From Tenacibaculum agarivorans (GTDB taxonomy: Bacteria > Bacteroidota > Bacteroidia > Flavobacteriales > Flavobacteriaceae): a stretch of DNA of 64,000 nucleotides. The stretch covers positions 1 through 64,000 of the forward strand of contig NZ_MSMP01000024.1 in assembly GCF_001936575.1 (NCBI RefSeq), written 5' to 3'. The notes under the pieces were generated by a model. It saw nothing but the letters and a program-made list of their open reading frames with translations. It made no database searches and had not been told where the DNA came from. Each line of letters begins with the position of its first letter. Position 1 is the first letter of the stretch. Below, in pieces: positions 63,874 through 64,000 of the stretch. The position numbers and the translations under genes are program-made.

Positions 63874-64000
63874 CTATGATTGTTTTATAACTTCATTCTT
63901 TAATGATTTTAATCTCGATTTAAAATCATTAAAATGACTAGCTTCTAGACCTTCATAAACTTCTGGATTGTTTTTACAAACCTCAAAATAACGATCAGCT
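63874..64000 (-). CDS. C-terminal part of a protein, cut by window edge
   Basis: The last 41 codons of a minus-strand frame lie here, ending with TAG at 63874-63876. The visible residues are charged and helical (FEVCKNNPEVYEGLEASHFN and RLKSLKNEVIKQS). No family can be called from this piece. It converges with the grasp-with-spasm operon. Confidence 0.5.
   Translation of the reverse strand, partial: ADRYFEVCKNNPEVYEGLEASHFNDFKSRLKSLKNEVIKQS

Noticed and set aside
1..64000. tRNA, rRNA, intact insertion sequences and prophage genes
   Set aside because: None recognised by reading both strands for conserved stems, CCA-type ends, transposase motifs or phage structural genes.

Overview
The window is AT-rich and tightly packed, and it looks like a chromosome segment from a marine Flavobacteriaceae bacterium (Bacteroidota), perhaps close to Tenacibaculum. 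The evidence is several type IX secretion (T9SS) C-terminal sorting domains, a complete Bacteroidota-type Bat aerotolerance operon, promoters with the TAnnTTTG -7 element, frequent TTG starts, DUF2490/GIN/DoxX/LytTR families, and a grasp-with-spasm peptide-maturation locus at the right end. No rRNA, tRNA, CRISPR array or intact transposase was seen.

Layout. 1-3.99 kb: housekeeping genes (beta-helix fragment, retropepsin-like protein, TatD, MGMT, TadA, MOSC, LpxH-like). 4.2-13.1 kb: moxR, a small unknown gene, DUF58, a BatD-like membrane protein and batA-batB-batC-batD-batE. 13.2-17.9 kb: a small exported protein, two SulP anion transporters and a beta-carbonic anhydrase, plausibly bicarbonate handling. 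18.1-24.3 kb: a MORN-repeat protein with a DUF2490 protein, and a 1225-residue BNR-repeat T9SS cargo. 24.3-34.6 kb: CvpA, a short-chain dehydrogenase, two TlpA-like thioredoxin proteins, a GH2 lipoprotein, YraN, an LD-carboxypeptidase and MetG. 34.7-41 kb: two paralogous secreted proteins of unknown function flank a DoxX-GIN-lipoprotein operon and a membrane-bound AraC regulator.

41-50.4 kb is an accessory island of secreted proteins, all on the minus strand: an unknown T9SS cargo, a G8-domain beta-helix protein related to CEMIP/TMEM2, a CBM6/35-like T9SS protein, a tiny T9SS cargo, a beta-helix lipoprotein and a small secreted protein. A 14-bp palindrome of the form CCCTG-N4-CAGGG, or a near variant, lies upstream of four transcription units here and suggests shared control. 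50.5-60.9 kb: an HDAC-family deacetylase, a beta-helix protein, Tex, a LytS-type propeller sensor kinase with a LytTR response regulator, and a T9SS beta-helix protein.

61.1-63.6 kb is the most interesting locus: a double-glycine-leader precursor peptide, an intrinsic terminator (probable attenuator), an ATP-grasp maturase (GwsG-like), an unrecognised 71-residue protein joined by overlapping start and stop codons, and a SPASM-domain maturase (GwsS-like) without a radical-SAM CxxxCxxC motif. The precursor core has no cysteine, which fits ATP-grasp ester/amide crosslinking better than lanthipeptide or sactipeptide chemistry. The product is unknown.
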